From: Actinomycetes bacterium
GTDB taxonomy: Bacteria; Actinomycetota; Actinomycetes; S36-B12; UBA5976
Length of the DNA: 5,957 nt
Assembly (NCBI GenBank): GCA_021784375.1
Contig: JAJXSV010000145.1
Coordinates: forward strand, 1 to 5,957
Reading direction: 5' to 3'
Position 1 is the first letter of the stretch, and each line of letters starts with the position of its first letter. Positions 5,941 to 5,957 of this stretch are shown here, in pieces. The notes beneath the pieces are model-generated. The model searched no databases. It was given only the letters and a program-made list of their open reading frames with translations, and had not been told where the DNA came from. The translations under genes were made by a program, and so were the position numbers.

Positions 5941-5957
5941 TGCTTGGCGTCATCGGC
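5940..5957 (+). CDS. Start of a gene coupled to psuG, probably a PfkB-type (pseudouridine) kinase
   Basis: The A of the psuG TGA stop is the first base of an ATG, so six codons (MLGVIG) are visible before the window ends. A hydrophobic strand ending in glycine at the extreme N-terminus is how PfkB-family sugar and nucleoside kinases commonly begin (for example a VIGGANID-type start). PsuG needs pseudouridine 5'-phosphate, normally made by the kinase PsuK from a neighbouring gene. Context therefore points to a kinase, but six residues cannot prove it; a transporter or Rossmann enzyme remains possible. A CAGGG stretch inside the end of psuG may act as its ribosome-binding site. Confidence 0.5.

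Noticed and set aside
1..5957. CRISPR arrays, insertion sequences, tRNA genes, riboswitches, toxin-antitoxin or defence genes
   Set aside because: No direct repeat array, transposase motif, tRNA cloverleaf or defence-type domain was seen. Intergenic gaps are all under 100 bases and coding content is fully explained by metabolic and regulatory genes.

Overview
The window is about 6 kb of gene-dense, GC-rich bacterial chromosome (roughly two thirds G+C by eye). It looks like ordinary accessory metabolism in a high-GC bacterium, most likely a member of the Pseudomonadota, but the sequence does not fix the lineage. I see no phage, transposon, CRISPR, tRNA or rRNA signature. Codon use and GC content do not change visibly across the window.

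Layout from left to right: (1) the first 76 codons of a Rossmann-fold NAD(P)-binding protein (SDR/YbjT-like) on the minus strand, running off the left edge; (2) upstream of it on the same strand, a 573-residue class V PLP enzyme resembling cysteine desulfurases, with a C-terminal extension; (3) a 68-base divergent promoter region; (4) an aldo/keto reductase on the plus strand; (5) a ketopantoate-reductase-family oxidoreductase on the plus strand; (6) a LysR-type regulator on the minus strand, ending one base from gene 5; (7) a 97-base divergent promoter region; (8) a pseudouridine-5'-phosphate glycosidase (psuG); (9) the first six codons of a downstream gene whose ATG overlaps the psuG stop, probably a sugar/nucleoside kinase.

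The clearest functional unit is LysR / psuG / probable kinase. A PfkB-type kinase would make pseudouridine 5'-phosphate, PsuG would split it into uracil and ribose 5-phosphate, and the divergent LysR protein is the natural candidate regulator. The central oxidoreductases and the PLP enzyme do not form an obvious shared pathway, and each seems to have its own promoter.

The most notable non-coding signal is a repeated promoter geometry. Four of the six genes with visible upstream sequence (PLP enzyme, aldo/keto reductase, ketopantoate-reductase-like gene, LysR) have a TANNNT -10-like hexamer ending only 6 or 7 bases before the start codon and no usable Shine-Dalgarno sequence. This is the expected layout of leaderless mRNAs. 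The other two genes (psuG and the SDR gene) have good Shine-Dalgarno sequences. I found no clearly new multi-gene system here.
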